Below are positions 56,231-64,000 of a DNA stretch of 64,000 bases, piece by piece. The stretch is from Sphingomonas sp. HMP6 (lineage in GTDB: Bacteria > Pseudomonadota > Alphaproteobacteria > Sphingomonadales > Sphingomonadaceae). The notes under the pieces are model-generated. The model was not told the DNA's origin, made no database searches, and saw only the letters and a list, made by a program, of their open reading frames with translations. Position 1 is the first letter of the stretch; each line of letters begins with the position of its first letter. The stretch lies in assembly GCF_013374095.1 (NCBI RefSeq), contig NZ_AP022672.1:1363501-1427500 (forward strand). Reading direction: 5' to 3'. The position numbers and the translations under genes were made by a program.

Positions 56231-57295
56231 ATGCGCGATCGCGCTCAGGAATTATTGGGGCTGTGCGCTCTGGTCGAGGGGCAGCCGATGGCAATGATGG
56301 CGCTGGCCCGGCAATTGGCGGGTGCCGGCCACCGCGACCGCGCGCTCGACCTGGCCGCGCGCGCCTTGGCACTCGCGCCGGGGGACGGGGAGGTCCGCGC
56401 GCTCGCCACTGAGGTGTTGAGCGACGGCGTGCCCCTGTGGCACTTTTCGATTGTGCGCGATCAGGTGCGCAATGCCGCCTATGACGCCGCGTTGCGCCGC
56501 GCGGTCTTTCCGGGCTGCACCGTGCTCGAAATCGGGACCGGTTCGGGGCTGCTCGCGATGATGGCGGCGCGGGCTGGCGCGGGGCGAGTCGTGACGTGCG
56601 AGGCCGATCCCGCAGTCGCCGCCGCAGCGCGCGCCACGATCGGCCGCAACGGTTTCGCCGATCGAATCACCGTGCTCACCGCGCATTCGACCGCGCTCGA
56701 TCCCAGCGAGATTTGTGGTCCGGCGGACATTTTGGTCTCCGAAATCGTCAGCAACGACATGGTCAGCGAAGGCGCGCTGCCGGCCCATGCCGATGCGGTG
56801 CCGCGGCTGCTGAAGCCGGGTGGCACGGTCATACCGGTGCGCGGCCGGATGCGGATCGCGCTGATGGACGATGGCGGCTCGGTTCAACCGGACCTGACCG
56901 AAATCGACTCGTTCGATCTCAGCCCGTTCAACCGGCTGCGGCGGCCGTATCGGGAGATTCCCGTCGGTAACGCATCGATCACGCTGCGCAGCGACGCGGC
57001 CGATCTGTTCGCTTTCGATTTCGCGCGCGGGCCGTGGCATGGCGCGCGGACGCACATGCTTTTGCGCTCCCGCGGTGGGCGCGTGCGTGGGGTGGTGCAA
57101 TGGATCGCGCTCGACCTCGACGACGAAACGCTCTACGAAAACATGCCCGCGCCCAGTGCAAGCTCGTGCTGGGCGGCGATATTTTGGCCGTTTGTCGAGC
57201 CGCTTGCGACCGTGCCGGGCGAGGCCGTTGCGATTGCCGCTTGCCATGAGGGGAACCGCGTCAGGCTGTGGCGCGAACTACACCCCAAACATTGA
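56231..57295 (+). CDS. PRMT-like SAM-dependent methyltransferase
   Basis: A 354-residue protein. Residues 1-65 form TPR-like helices (QPMAMMALARQLAGAGHRDRAL). Then comes a class I methyltransferase with VLEIGTGSGLLAMMAARAGA, the acidic VTCEADPAVA and ILVSEIVSNDMVSEGAL, which resembles the double-E loop of protein arginine methyltransferases (closest to the PRMT7-like branch). A C-terminal beta-barrel follows. It lies 59 bases before the RiPP precursor gene and probably belongs to that locus. The only Arg of the precursor is in the candidate core, so it may be the methyl acceptor (inference). Confidence 0.8.
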   Translation: MRDRAQELLGLCALVEGQPMAMMALARQLAGAGHRDRALDLAARALALAPGDGEVRALATEVLSDGVPLWHFSIVRDQVRNAAYDAALRRAVFPGCTVLEIGTGSGLLAMMAARAGAGRVVTCEADPAVAAAARATIGRNGFADRITVLTAHSTALDPSEICGPADILVSEIVSNDMVSEGALPAHADAVPRLLKPGGTVIPVRGRMRIALMDDGGSVQPDLTEIDSFDLSPFNRLRRPYREIPVGNASITLRSDAADLFAFDFARGPWHGARTHMLLRSRGGRVRGVVQWIALDLDDETLYENMPAPSASSCWAAIFWPFVEPLATVPGEAVAIAACHEGNRVRLWRELHPKH

Positions 57296-57354
57296 CATTT
57301 TCGCCGATTTCCGGGATGGGTAGGGTCGTAACGCCGACTTCAGGGAACACGACC

Positions 57355-57507
57355 ATGGACGATATCAAAAAGACGGTTCAGGCTGGTGTAATCGAAGCGG
57401 CCGCAAAGCCGGAGTGGGTGAAGCCCGAACTGACCGCCTATGCGCCAGTTCAAGCCGCCGAAGGCATTTCGTATCGTCCCAACGACGGCCTCAGCAACCT
57501 TAGTTGA
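57355..57507 (+). CDS. Candidate lasso-type RiPP precursor peptide
   Basis: 50 residues. The leader has W21-V-K-P24-E-L26, matching the YxxPxL motif (Trp for Tyr) that RRE proteins bind in lasso leaders. Ten residues later the candidate core starts at Gly37: GISYRPNDGLSNLS, 14 residues, with Asp44 at core position 8, the usual place for a Gly1-to-Asp8 isopeptide ring. The usual Thr at leader position -2 is Ala here. The ATG at 57355 has an AGGGAAC site. Core Tyr40, Arg41 and Pro42 are possible substrates for the neighbouring enzymes. The lasso fold itself is an inference. Confidence 0.75.
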   Translation: MDDIKKTVQAGVIEAAAKPEWVKPELTAYAPVQAAEGISYRPNDGLSNLS

Positions 57508-57600
57508 TCCGTTCGAGACGGACTGAAGTGTGCGCGAAATTTGCCGCGTCGGCAGCGCATTCGTAATTGATGGCGTAATTGACACGATGGGGCATAGACC

Positions 57601-58443
57601 GTGCGATCATCCCGCATGATCTACGATCTCGCGACCGCCGAACATGATTATCCGATCGCGACCGATCCGCCACGGCGGACGATCCTGCTGTGCACGCATC
57701 CGCGATCGGGCAGCACCTTGCTGGGCGAGGCGCTGTATTTTGCGGGAGGGCTGGGCTGCCCGCTTGAATATTTCCACGCGGGCTTCCGCCCGGGCATCGC
57801 GGCGCGATGGGGATGTGCCACGATCTCGGATTATGCCAGCGCGGTGCACCGACGCCGAACCGATCCGAACGGTACGCTGGCGGTAAAGCTGTTCTGGCGT
57901 GATATCGCCGAATTGGCGCTGGAACTGGCACCCGACCGTTTCCCCGATCTTCACAGCCGTCCGCCCGAAACGATATCGCCCGAAACCTATCGCGAGATCG
58001 CCGGGTTGCTGGCACCGCTGTTTCCGGCCCCGACCTACCTTCATCTGATCCGCCGCGACCGCGTGCGGCAGGCGGTATCCAGCGCAGCCGTGACCCGCAC
58101 CGGCATCTGGCGGCAAATCCCCGGCATGGGCGAACGTGCCGAAGCCGCACCGCCCGCTTATGATCTGGCGACGATCGAGCGCCTGATCGCCTATGTGGAT
58201 TTCTGCCACCGGCACTGGCGCGGCTTCTTCGCGGCGATCGGCGCGGCCCCCTTCCCCATCGCCTATGAAGATCTTTCGCGCGATTACGCAGCGACCATGC
58301 GCGCGGTGTTCGATCATCTGGGCAGCAATGCGGAACCGGGTCCGGTGCGGATGCGCCGACAGTCCGACGCGCGCAGCGAGGCGTTGGTTCTGCGTTTTCT
58401 GCAGGAGCATAATGCGCGTGCGGCACTTGTGACGACGACGTGA
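57601..58443 (+). CDS. Stf0-type sulfotransferase
   Basis: A 280-residue Stf0-family sulfotransferase. The PAPS-binding loop is LLCTHPRSGSTLLGEAL at the N-terminus, and the 3'-phosphate site includes HLIRRDRVRQAVS. Stf0 was first described for trehalose sulfation in mycobacteria. Here it follows the precursor gene by 93 bases and overlaps the 2OG oxygenase gene (GTGA), so the acceptor may be the peptide, with core Tyr40 or a Ser as candidates (inference). The GTG at 57601 is preceded by GGGG; an ATG at 57616 is the alternative start. Confidence 0.85.
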   Translation: MRSSRMIYDLATAEHDYPIATDPPRRTILLCTHPRSGSTLLGEALYFAGGLGCPLEYFHAGFRPGIAARWGCATISDYASAVHRRRTDPNGTLAVKLFWRDIAELALELAPDRFPDLHSRPPETISPETYREIAGLLAPLFPAPTYLHLIRRDRVRQAVSSAAVTRTGIWRQIPGMGERAEAAPPAYDLATIERLIAYVDFCHRHWRGFFAAIGAAPFPIAYEDLSRDYAATMRAVFDHLGSNAEPGPVRMRRQSDARSEALVLRFLQEHNARAALVTTT

Positions 58444-59054
58444 CCGGAGCACCGCCCGGGCCGATGCCACCCTGGCTGGTGCAGCGGGACGTGCTCGCCG
58501 CTACACAGCACGATGCCCTGCTGGAGTGGACGCTGGCCAATGCGGCGCGCTTCTCCCCCTCCGCGCTCGACCAGGGGTTGATCGATCCAGCGTTCCGCCG
58601 TTCGGTAAGCTTGCGTGATTTGGGGCCGTTCACCGACCTGTTCGACGGCTACATCCGCGCGCGGCTGCCCGAACTGATTGCTCAGCTTCGCATGACACCG
58701 TTCGCGCCAAGCCGGATCGAGCTGGAAGTCGTCGCGCATAATGACGGCGCGCATTTCGCCTTGCATGGTGATCTTGTCACCGGACGCAGCAACGGACTGG
58801 GCGATCGTATGCTCAGCGCGGTCTATTATTTTCACCGCACGCCCAAGGGCTTTTCGGGGGGGTGCCTCCGTCTGCACCGGATCGGCGCGAAACCCGGGGA
58901 TGCGGGCGTGGATGTTACGCCCGAGCGCAACAGCCTGGTCGTCTTTCCGTCCTGGGCACTGCATGAAGTCTTGCCGGTGCGCTGCCCCTCCGGAGCATTC
59001 GGGGATTCGCGCTTCGCCATCAATTGCTGGGTCTATCGCGCGCGCCAACCCTAG
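58440..59054 (+). CDS. 2-oxoglutarate/Fe(II) oxygenase
   Basis: A 204-residue 2OG-Fe(II) oxygenase of the prolyl-4-hydroxylase-like type. The His-X-Asp motif is in FALHGDL, the distal His in WALHEVLPV and the 2OG-binding Arg in SRFAIN. Family members hydroxylate Pro, Asp, Asn or Lys side chains. Its start overlaps the sulfotransferase stop (GTGA), so they are co-translated. Peptide hydroxylation, perhaps at Pro42, Asn43 or Asp44 of the precursor, fits the context. It converges with the PqqD-like gene, overlapping by four bases. Confidence 0.85.
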   Translation: MTGAPPGPMPPWLVQRDVLAATQHDALLEWTLANAARFSPSALDQGLIDPAFRRSVSLRDLGPFTDLFDGYIRARLPELIAQLRMTPFAPSRIELEVVAHNDGAHFALHGDLVTGRSNGLGDRMLSAVYYFHRTPKGFSGGCLRLHRIGAKPGDAGVDVTPERNSLVVFPSWALHEVLPVRCPSGAFGDSRFAINCWVYRARQP

Positions 59055-59338
59055 GCGATGGTTACGATCTCCCGGTCGTGCATGTCGGCGATGAACGCGA
59101 TGACGTCCTGGCGGCACGTATCGGGATCGACCGAATGCGCGTCGGCGATCATGGTGCAGAGCGTCCCGACCGAGACCGGTGTTTCCAACGCCCCCCAGAT
59201 CAACGCAGCGGTGCGATTGAGTTGAAAGAAGTATCCGTTCTGCACGTTCAGTATCACCGCTTCGTCGCCGATATCGGCCGCGATCATCTCATGGTGCCGG
59301 CTCACCGTCATCGTGTCGTCGATTTCAATTGCTGACAT
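59051..59338 (-). CDS. PqqD-family RiPP recognition protein (lasso B1-like)
   Basis: A 95-residue PqqD-like protein: VSRHHEMIAADIGDEAVILNVQNGYFFQLNRTAALIWGAL is the characteristic RRE fold of three strands and helices. Such proteins bind the leader and hand the peptide to the modifying enzymes. It lies 27 bases after the cyclase-like gene on the same strand. In lasso loci this is the B1 component, usually beside or fused to the B2 protease, which is absent here. Confidence 0.85.
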   Translation of the reverse strand: MSAIEIDDTMTVSRHHEMIAADIGDEAVILNVQNGYFFQLNRTAALIWGALETPVSVGTLCTMIADAHSVDPDTCRQDVIAFIADMHDREIVTIA

Positions 59339-59365
59339 GCCTGCCCCTTCCCAGCCCGTACCGTT

Positions 59366-61264
59366 TCAAATCTTGAAGGCGTTTTCGAGCCACATGTCCA
59401 TCGCCAGCGTGAACCACACCGGCCCCCACGGCTGATCCGGCACGACGCCGGTCGACCCGGCGTCACGCCAGTGCTGAAACGCGGCGTGCATTTCCCCAAT
59501 CTTCGGGCCATCGACCCAGCCAAGCTGGGCGCACAGCAATTGATCGGCCGGGCGCTGACGCAGCAATTCGGAGATCGCATCGACGGTGTGCGCGACGAAG
59601 GTCGCCTTGCTTTGCCGCGTGCGGACCTTTTCGGGCAGGACTCCCTTCATCGCCTGGCGCAGCAGATATTTCTTTTGTCCGAAGCGGTTCAGCATCGACC
59701 CCGACGCGCCCATCAGGAAGCTGGCCAAGCGCTGATCGTGAAAGGGATGGCGGTGTTCGATGCCGAAGCTGGCGGCATAGGCCATTGCCGGTTCGACATT
59801 CACATGCCGCCGCGCGAGCGCGAACACGCCGTAGCGCTGCTTTTGCGCCATTCCGGGCAAATCGAGCGGCAACGCATCGGCATACCAGCGGTCCGACAGT
59901 CCAATGCGCCGCGCCCAGTCGGGATTGAGCCACGGCGGGGCGGCGGTCGCGAAATCGAGATGCGGCCGCAACAGCCGCTCGCGCTGGCTCTTGCGCACCA
60001 GCGGCCCGACGCCGTGATACAGGATGCGGCGGGCCGAAACATGCGCCGGCGCACCGGGAAAATGCTGGAACCCCGCCTTGACCAGCGTCGCCCAGCGCCC
60101 GGAGCGAACCAGATCGGGCCAATAGGCTAGCGACCCGGCAAGCCAATCATCGCCGCCTTCGCCGGTCAGCAAGACGCGTTCGCCGTCGGCTTGCTGACGG
60201 ATACAGACCTCTGCCATCGTATCGAGCACGTTGGGCCGCAGCGGGAGTTGCAGCGTATCGGCGCACCATTGCCGCGCGGCGTCGGGATCGAACGGATGCG
60301 AGCCGACGACTTTCGCGGTGATGCCGAGATGCGCCTCGACCGCGCTGCTCCATTCGGTCTCATCATGCGGTTCGCCCGGAAAGCGCGCGGTGATCGCGCC
60401 GATCTGCCGATCGATCCGCCCGGCGCGGTGAAGCTGGGTCGCGCGGCATACCACTGAGGAGGAATCGAGCCCGCCCGAAAGCTGCGACGAGAGCGGCGTC
60501 GCGCTGCGGGTGACCGCGATCAGTGCCTGATCGAACAATTCCTGAAAGCGCGCGACATGATCGGCATCGCTCATCCGCGACACGTCCTCGAACGGGCCGA
60601 CATGCCAATGCCATTCGCGCACCCGGCCCTTTTCCAGTGCAAGCGCCGCGCCCTGTGGCAAGCGGTTTAGGCCCTGCCAGAACGTCTCGGTCTGGCTGAC
60701 GAAACGCGCGGAGAGGAATTCGCCGATCGCCGCTTCGTTGAGCTTGCGCTCCATGCCCATCCCGACGACCAGCGAGCGCGGTTCGGTCGCAAAACCGAAG
60801 GTCGTGCCATCGAAGGTCCAGACGATCGGACGCCAGCCATAAGGCGAGCGCACCAATAACAAGCGCCGGTCGCGCGGCTGCCACACTGCGATGACGAAGT
60901 CGCCGACCAACGCGGTAACGTAATTATCGCCGCGCCGGTCGAACAGGGCGAGCGCGATTTCGCCATCCGGCGCGGTTGCCAGCTGGTCGCCGTGTGCGCC
61001 GAGTTGGCGGAGCAGGTCGCCGCGATTGTCGAGCCGACCGTCGAACACCATTACTGCGCCAGAATTTGCGCTGACGAACGGCTGTAGCTCGCCAACCGCT
61101 TCGGGCGTGGTTGCGTGGGCGAAGCGGATCAGCCCGGCCGGACCATCGCGCCAGTGCGACACCCCGTCGAAGCCGCGCGGCACGGCAGCCCGTACGATCG
61201 ACGAGAGCAATCCCTCGGTCATGTCACGGCCATCGCAATGAACGGCGCCGGCGATCGCTCCCAT
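59366..61264 (-). CDS. Asparagine synthetase-like cyclase (lasso C-like)
   Basis: A 632-residue protein with the two-domain asparagine synthetase layout. The N-terminal glutaminase domain begins MGAIAGAVHC: the catalytic Cys2 of true AsnB is Gly, so ammonia cannot be released from glutamine. The C-terminal domain keeps the pyrophosphatase loop SGGLDSS (263-269) and ATP-site residues LLTGEGGDD. This combination is seen in lasso cyclases, which adenylate the Asp/Glu side chain and form the isopeptide bond. The ATG at 61264 has a GAGGGACGGA ribosome site. It lies between the radical SAM gene and the PqqD-like gene. Confidence 0.87.
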   Translation of the reverse strand: MGAIAGAVHCDGRDMTEGLLSSIVRAAVPRGFDGVSHWRDGPAGLIRFAHATTPEAVGELQPFVSANSGAVMVFDGRLDNRGDLLRQLGAHGDQLATAPDGEIALALFDRRGDNYVTALVGDFVIAVWQPRDRRLLLVRSPYGWRPIVWTFDGTTFGFATEPRSLVVGMGMERKLNEAAIGEFLSARFVSQTETFWQGLNRLPQGAALALEKGRVREWHWHVGPFEDVSRMSDADHVARFQELFDQALIAVTRSATPLSSQLSGGLDSSSVVCRATQLHRAGRIDRQIGAITARFPGEPHDETEWSSAVEAHLGITAKVVGSHPFDPDAARQWCADTLQLPLRPNVLDTMAEVCIRQQADGERVLLTGEGGDDWLAGSLAYWPDLVRSGRWATLVKAGFQHFPGAPAHVSARRILYHGVGPLVRKSQRERLLRPHLDFATAAPPWLNPDWARRIGLSDRWYADALPLDLPGMAQKQRYGVFALARRHVNVEPAMAYAASFGIEHRHPFHDQRLASFLMGASGSMLNRFGQKKYLLRQAMKGVLPEKVRTRQSKATFVAHTVDAISELLRQRPADQLLCAQLGWVDGPKIGEMHAAFQHWRDAGSTGVVPDQPWGPVWFTLAMDMWLENAFKI

Positions 61265-61351
61265 TCCGTCCCTCGTTCAACGTACTGCCACGGGGTAGTA
61301 CCAGCTTTTCGAGGCACGACAATCGCGCACACCCCGCTCTGCCCGCCTATG

Positions 61352-63175
61352 CTAGGCTGCAGCCTCCAGCGCCGTCGCACCGGCGGCAGCCCGGCGGGCG
61401 ATCACAGCGGGACGCGCGCGCACCACGATATTCATCAGCATGTCTTCGTGATCGATCACGAAATCGCGGGCGACCAGCCAAGCGACGTCGGCGTGTTTCT
61501 CCGGTGGGATCGAACGACGTGAGGTCGGCTTGTCGAGCGCCCGCAGCAGCGCCGCCTGCGCTGGCGTCAACGGCGTCATCGGTGCGCGCGCCACTTTGCG
61601 CGTATCGAGCACCGCTTCGGTCGCGCCGATCTGGAAAAGTTCGAGCGCGGGGGGCGGCTCCTGCCGCCACGCCGCTTTCCACGATTCGATCGCTGCGGTG
61701 AGCCGTGACCGAAGATCGGCATCATCGAGCAGCGGCGTGGTGTAGGTGCCGCCGAAATGATAGCCGACCTCATCGGCGCCGACATGCAGCGGATAGAGTT
61801 GGCGATAGCCTGGCGCGGGCGTAATTTCCCCAATGCCGAGGCCGATCGGATCGAAGTAATAGGGGCTGTAGCGATCGATCAAAATCTTATTGCCGCCGGT
61901 CGGCGCGTGCAGATGCTCGAGCTTTGGCATCAGGCGGACCATCGCCTCATAATGCTCCACCTCCTCACCCGGGAAACCGTAGATGATGCCCCAATAGAAT
62001 TGCATGCCGATCCCGCGGCCGTGGCGCAACAAGGCGATGTTTTGATGCGCCGACACGCCCTTGCGCATCAATTTGAGCACTGGACTGGACAATGATTCGA
62101 TCCCCGGCTGAATCGCCACGACCCCGCCCATCGCCATCGTGTCGACTTGCGCTTCGGTCAGGTTCGCTTTCACTTCGTAGAATAATTTCATCGGCGCGCC
62201 GGCCGCGGCCAGATCCGGCAACAAGTCGCGTAAATATCGGACCGGCATGATGTTATCGGTCATCCAGACCCTTTCCACGCCCCAGGGCTGCAGCGCGTCG
62301 AGCTCCGCCTTTACGGTGGCAACCGGTTTTTCCCGGAACGCCATGCCCTCACCGTTCAAGCCGCAAAAGGTACAATGGTTCTTTGCCCCCCACCAGCAAC
62401 CGCGCGAGGTTTCCATCATCAAATAGCGCGGTAGCCAATCCGGCAGCGCGCCCGATGCCTGAACCGGGCGCAGGTCGGCGAAGAAATCGGTGTAATCGGG
62501 TGGGAAGACCGTGCGCATGTCGCGCACCGGTTCCGACCGAATTACGCGCGCCTCGGGTCGGATGCCGCGGCGGAGATAGTCCTCGCAAAATTCGGGAAAA
62601 TCCACATCGGCTTCCCCGGCGAAGAAATGATCGATCCACGGAAATGCCTTGGCCAAGCCGAGACTTAGCGGCCACGCGGCATTGGCGCCGCCCATCACCG
62701 TCACGATCGTGGGGTCGGCTTCCTTGACCAAGCGGGCGATCGTCGCCGCCGCCAGATTCTACTCGAAGGTCGAGGAGACGCCCACGATGCGCGGGCGCAG
62801 GGCCAGGATCTGTGCGGTCACTTCAGCGAGCATGGGGGCGATCGCAGGCTCGACGCGATCGGACTCGGCACGGCGCGCGTCGGGCAGCGGATCGAGCGGC
62901 GGCAAACCTGCCACCGTCGCCGCGGGATAGGCATGGGCGCGGAACAGCCGCTCCCCCACCATCTGATTCATTTCGCCGTGGCTGATGGCGTCATAGGCCT
63001 CGAGCCCGACCCGCTTGGCCAAGGCAATGCCGGCATACACGATGCGCGTGCGAAGCCCCCGTGCCACGCAAGCGCTTTTGAGGATGGCGGTGCCAAGCTG
63101 GGGGTAATGCATCGAATCGAACGGTGGAACGACCAGACAGACGTCGGTCGCGTTTGCCGTCACGTCATGCTCCAT
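61352..63175 (-). pseudogene. B12-binding radical SAM RiPP maturase, interrupted by an in-frame amber codon
   Basis: The reading frame is intact for 607 codons except for TAG at 62761-62759 (codon 139). The N-terminal part (ATDVCLVVPPFDSMHYPQLG) is a B12-binding domain; the rest has a 4Fe-4S motif CX7CX2C in RGCWWGAKNHCTFCG and matches RiPP maturation radical SAM protein 1 (TIGR03975 type), usually a C-methyltransferase. The amber replaces a position that is Gln in homologues as I recall (TFQQN versus TFE-stop-N), a single C-to-T change. The rest of the frame shows no decay. It could be a fresh mutation, a sequencing error, readthrough, or a two-part gene. Confidence 0.8.
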
Positions 63176-63199
63176 CTCGCGCCCCCTTATGTGCCAGCC

Positions 63200-64000
63200 C
63201 TACCTAACACGACGTGGCACGTCTGCCAGCCCCATCGCCGCGTCCGCGCACGTCCAGATCGCCATGTCGGGATAGGCTTGCGTCATCCGGTAGCGTGCGC
63301 GGAAGGCCGGTTCGAGGCTGGGATCGTAGAGCCGCCCGGCAAAGGGCGCGCCGCGCCCGGTGATCCAATATGTAACAGCGCAATGGTCGAAGAGCTTTCG
63401 CGTGACGATATCGGCCGTCGCCGCGCTGCTGACCAGCACAAAGCTCTGCTCCATGAAACGCAAGGGGCGCTTGGCGCGGGGGATTTCGGCCTGGAAATAG
63501 GCAACGTCGGCATCGCCGGAGCGACCGTTTGCGCGACGGCCAGAACCGCTGCCGATCGCGACGGATTCGCCCGGATGCGCGTCCAGAAAGCGTCGGATAT
63601 TGCCTTGCAGTTGCGCGTTGTGCGCAGCCTCCCGCCTGTCGAACAGGCGCGGGGTGCGCTGGCGCGCGTCGATAAGCACCAGCGCTATCAACGCGCCGAT
63701 CAGGGCCAGCTGACGCGCGGCGATACCGCCGCGATCATCCAGCGACCGCGCCAAGCATAATGTGACGGCGGGCAGGAACGGTGCCAGGTGCCACGGCCCG
63801 GCCGCACCATTGCAGGCGATGACGAAAATCGGCACCCATGGCAGCGCGATCCAACCCAACTCCGCCGCGCGGTCGCGGCGGTTTTCGCTGCGGGACCATA
63901 AGAGCGGCGGCAGCAATGCGATGATCGTGAACAGCAGATTGTGGCCGAACGCCTTGAGCATCGGCCGGTAATGACTGGTTTCCTCGTAAAAGATCTGCGG
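63200..64000 (-). CDS. Membrane protein, glycosyltransferase-like, partial
   Basis: The C-terminal part of a larger membrane protein; the frame is open to the window edge (P-Q-I-F-Y-E-E-T-S-H-Y-R-P then M-L-K). Hydrophobic helices near LLFTIIALLPPLLWS, LGWIALPWVPIFVIACNGAA and the LALIGALIALVLI segment precede a soluble domain (FDHCAVTYWITGRGAPFAGRLYD). The pattern resembles the end of a DUF2079/PMT-like glycosyltransferase. It ends 24 bases before the radical SAM gene on the same strand and may belong to the locus. Confidence 0.55.
   Translation of the reverse strand, partial: PQIFYEETSHYRPMLKAFGHNLLFTIIALLPPLLWSRSENRRDRAAELGWIALPWVPIFVIACNGAAGPWHLAPFLPAVTLCLARSLDDRGGIAARQLALIGALIALVLIDARQRTPRLFDRREAAHNAQLQGNIRRFLDAHPGESVAIGSGSGRRANGRSGDADVAYFQAEIPRAKRPLRFMEQSFVLVSSAATADIVTRKLFDHCAVTYWITGRGAPFAGRLYDPSLEPAFRARYRMTQAYPDMAIWTCADAAMGLADVPRRVR

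Noticed and set aside
62729..62731. A separate gene starting at TTG 62731 after the amber codon
   Set aside because: No ribosome site, and it would begin in the middle of the B12-binding domain; the conserved sequence runs straight through the stop.
59051..63175. A pyrroloquinoline quinone (PQQ) locus, because of PqqD and a radical SAM enzyme
   Set aside because: The radical SAM protein has a B12 domain rather than the PqqE SPASM domain, no pqqB or pqqC is present, and the precursor lacks the Glu-X3-Tyr pair of PqqA.

Overview
The window reads as chromosomal DNA of a sphingomonad-type alphaproteobacterium (Sphingomonas or a close relative). The coding sequence is GC-rich. It carries an intact CtrA cell-cycle regulator with its own CtrA box, a cobalamin-dependent methionine synthase split into two genes, an ScfR/RamB-type regulator close to isocitrate lyase, a phytoene desaturase beside a LOV-HTH photoreceptor, and several families of short palindromic intergenic repeats of the kind common in these bacteria. 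I saw no rRNA, convincing tRNA, CRISPR array or insertion sequence. The family assignments come from reading motifs; no database search was run.

Layout. 0-2.3 kb: a LysR regulator, ctrA and a small membrane ORF. 2.6-10 kb: an exported amidohydrolase, threonine dehydratase, the N-end-rule transferase bpt, and a three-gene ATP-grasp/alpha-E/transglutaminase-like operon whose transglutaminase member lacks its catalytic Cys. 10.4-16.1 kb: a DsbD-type reductase, a PafA-like phosphatase overlapping a PhyH-type oxygenase, and a beta-helix protein. 16.2-22.1 kb: a methionine operon (ArsR-methyltransferase regulator, metF, metH in two parts) behind a near-ideal promoter overlapped by a perfect 22-bp palindrome, with a hairpin repeat element in each spacer around the N-terminal metH gene. 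22.2-33.5 kb: lipoproteins, an aldo/keto reductase, aceA, an AraC regulator, the ScfR-like regulator and acnA. 33.8-35.6 kb: an AT-richer DarT-DarG toxin-antitoxin island, followed by an orphan phage-like HTH gene. 36.8-43.9 kb: a DUF1800/DUF1501 pair, tandem ferritin-like exported proteins and sodC. 44-53.9 kb: an MFS transporter, thpR, a Bax inhibitor-1 family protein, a transglutaminase, an MpaB/NUDIX/extensin operon and crtI. 54.2-56 kb: LOV-HTH and an acyltransferase.

The most interesting region is 56.2-64 kb, an apparent RiPP (ribosomally made, modified peptide) locus. A 50-residue precursor with a lasso-like leader (W-x2-P-x-L) and a candidate core GISYRPNDGLSNLS lies between a PRMT-like methyltransferase and, downstream, a Stf0-type sulfotransferase and a 2OG-Fe(II) oxygenase. 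A facing operon encodes a B12-binding radical SAM enzyme, an asparagine-synthetase-like cyclase without the glutaminase Cys, and a PqqD/RRE protein. The core offers one Arg, one Tyr and one Pro as possible substrates for the tailoring enzymes, and an Asp at position 8 that could close a lasso ring. No lasso B2 leader peptidase is visible, and the radical SAM gene has an in-frame amber codon in its B12-binding half. I know of no described pathway with this enzyme set, but that is memory, not a search.
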